NCBI GenBank assembly: GCA_020430865.1
Contig: JAGQIY010000748.1
Span: 1 to 6,135, forward strand
Direction of reading: 5' to 3'
Source of the DNA: Myxococcales bacterium
GTDB taxonomy: Bacteria; Myxococcota; Polyangia; Polyangiales; Polyangiaceae
DNA: 6,135 nucleotides
Made by a program: the position numbers and the translations under genes. The notes under the pieces were generated by a model that saw only the letters and a list, made by a program, of their open reading frames with translations, was not told the origin of the DNA and did no database searches. Of the stretch, positions 5,374 through 6,135 are shown in pieces. Position 1 is the first letter of the stretch. Every line of letters begins with the position of its first letter.

Positions 5374-6135
5374 ATGTCCCGCAAGATCCGCAAACTGCGT
5401 GAAGCAGCCGAGACGGCGCGACGGCGGGACGACCACGAAGAACTGGCAAGGCTGTACGAACAGCTCGAACGAGCCGAACCGAGCGAGCCCGAGTGGCCCA
5501 AGCGGGCCGCCGACGCGTTCGCGCGCATCAAGCAACAGGACCAGGAACTGGCAGCGCTGCTCAGGGCGGCGGAGGCGTACTCTCGGGCGGGCTTCCTGCT
5601 CAAGGCGGTCGCGGTGTGCAAGCGCATCCTGCGAATCGACCCCGGCCACACCGTCACTCAGGCACGACTCGCCGAGCTTCATTCCGGACGGAAACGCGGC
5701 CTGCAGCGGGTCTTGACCGAACCGGAGAAGATCGCCGCCCGCTCGCCCCACATCTTCCCCCCCGGCACGAAGCAAGCGCCGGAGCCGCAGGTGGTCCTGG
5801 AGTCGACGCCCGAGCCCACGCCCGCCCCAGCCCCTGAGCTCAAGCGATCACCCCAGACCAAGCAGCGCAGCGCTGCCCTGCTGAGCGCGCTCCGACGGGA
5901 GCGGCTGAACGTGGTGGGGAGCCGACCCGAGCCAGCACGTGCGAACGCGCCCCAGGCCCAACCCCAGCCCCCTGAGAGGCCCGCCAAGGCAGCCGCGAGC
6001 GCGCTCAGCCCCGCCCAGCCGCCGGCGCAGGTGGCCCCCCGGCTGCACGTCGACCGCGCGGCCCCCTGCCCCCCTGAGCGCCGTTCCATTCCGCCGGGGG
6101 CCGCCTTGCAGGAGGTCACGCTATCCGACGTCGTA
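5374..6135 (+). CDS. TPR-like protein with long Pro/Ala-rich region, C-terminus beyond window
   Basis: From ATG 5374 the frame stays open for 254 codons to the right edge, so the C-terminus is missing. Residues 1-20 are basic and helical (M-S-R-K-I-R-K-L-R-E). Residues 21-105 form amphipathic helix pairs with TPR character: H-E-E-L-A-R-L-Y-E-Q-L-E, then A-A-E-A-Y-S-R-A-G-F-L-L-K-A-V-A-V-C-K-R-I-L-R-I-D-P (65-90), then T-Q-A-R-L-A-E-L-H. TPR units are protein-protein binding scaffolds. Residues 128-244 are Pro/Ala/Gln-rich and probably disordered, apart from a short helix S-A-A-L-L-S-A-L-R-R-E-R (166-177). The N-terminus resembles myxobacterial TPR proteins that, as I recall, can carry a C-terminal sensory domain such as cyclic-nucleotide binding; that part lies outside the window, so it is only a guess. 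No signal peptide, hence probably cytoplasmic. The start is supported by the promoter placed 8 bases upstream. Confidence 0.75.
   Translation, partial: MSRKIRKLREAAETARRRDDHEELARLYEQLERAEPSEPEWPKRAADAFARIKQQDQELAALLRAAEAYSRAGFLLKAVAVCKRILRIDPGHTVTQARLAELHSGRKRGLQRVLTEPEKIAARSPHIFPPGTKQAPEPQVVLESTPEPTPAPAPELKRSPQTKQRSAALLSALRRERLNVVGSRPEPARANAPQAQPQPPERPAKAAASALSPAQPPAQVAPRLHVDRAAPCPPERRSIPPGAALQEVTLSDVV

Noticed and set aside
5848..6119. Minus-strand open frames at the right edge
   Set aside because: They are Gly/Ala/Arg-rich shadows of the Pro/Ala-rich tail of the plus-strand TPR protein.

Overview
The window is a G+C-rich stretch of ordinary chromosomal character, most likely from a myxobacterium (Myxococcota, perhaps Polyangiales). 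The lineage call is an inference. It rests on the strong G/C preference at third codon positions, two lipoproteins with paired cysteines, a lipoprotein with a C-x4-C-H cytochrome-like motif, a beta-barrel protein with a TolB-like N-terminal domain, and a TPR protein with a long Pro/Ala-rich tail. I see no rRNA, tRNA, CRISPR array, insertion sequence, integrase or toxin-antitoxin pair.

Layout, left to right. (1) The 3' end of a nitroreductase-family gene, cut by the left edge (stop at 381-383). (2) A small Pro- and Cys-rich lipoprotein gene (421-999), overlapped by 22 bases by a DarP/YjgA-type ribosome-associated protein gene (978-1613). (3) A 155-base gap with a candidate promoter. (4) A compact two-gene unit: a lipoprotein with a cytochrome-c-like motif (1769-2230), joined by a GTGA overlap to a secreted protein with a periplasmic alpha/beta domain, a charged linker and a C-terminal outer-membrane beta-barrel (2227-3567). 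(5) A convergent gap of 72 bases, almost exactly filled by a nested inverted repeat that can fold into a three-way junction and probably ends transcription from both sides. (6) An aldehyde dehydrogenase on the minus strand (3640-5148). (7) A 225-base divergent control region. (8) The start of a TPR-type regulatory or scaffold protein (5374 to the right edge), which has no stop codon inside the window.

Functionally the genes are mostly unrelated housekeeping or envelope genes. The clearest partnership is the translationally coupled lipoprotein/beta-barrel pair, which would place both products in the envelope. Three plus-strand genes carry a TAnnnT hexamer only 6-8 bases before the ATG and no usable Shine-Dalgarno sequence, which suggests leaderless transcripts. 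I do not find convincing evidence of a wholly new biological system. The most unusual signals are the three-way-junction repeat between the convergent genes and the recurrent leaderless promoter arrangement.
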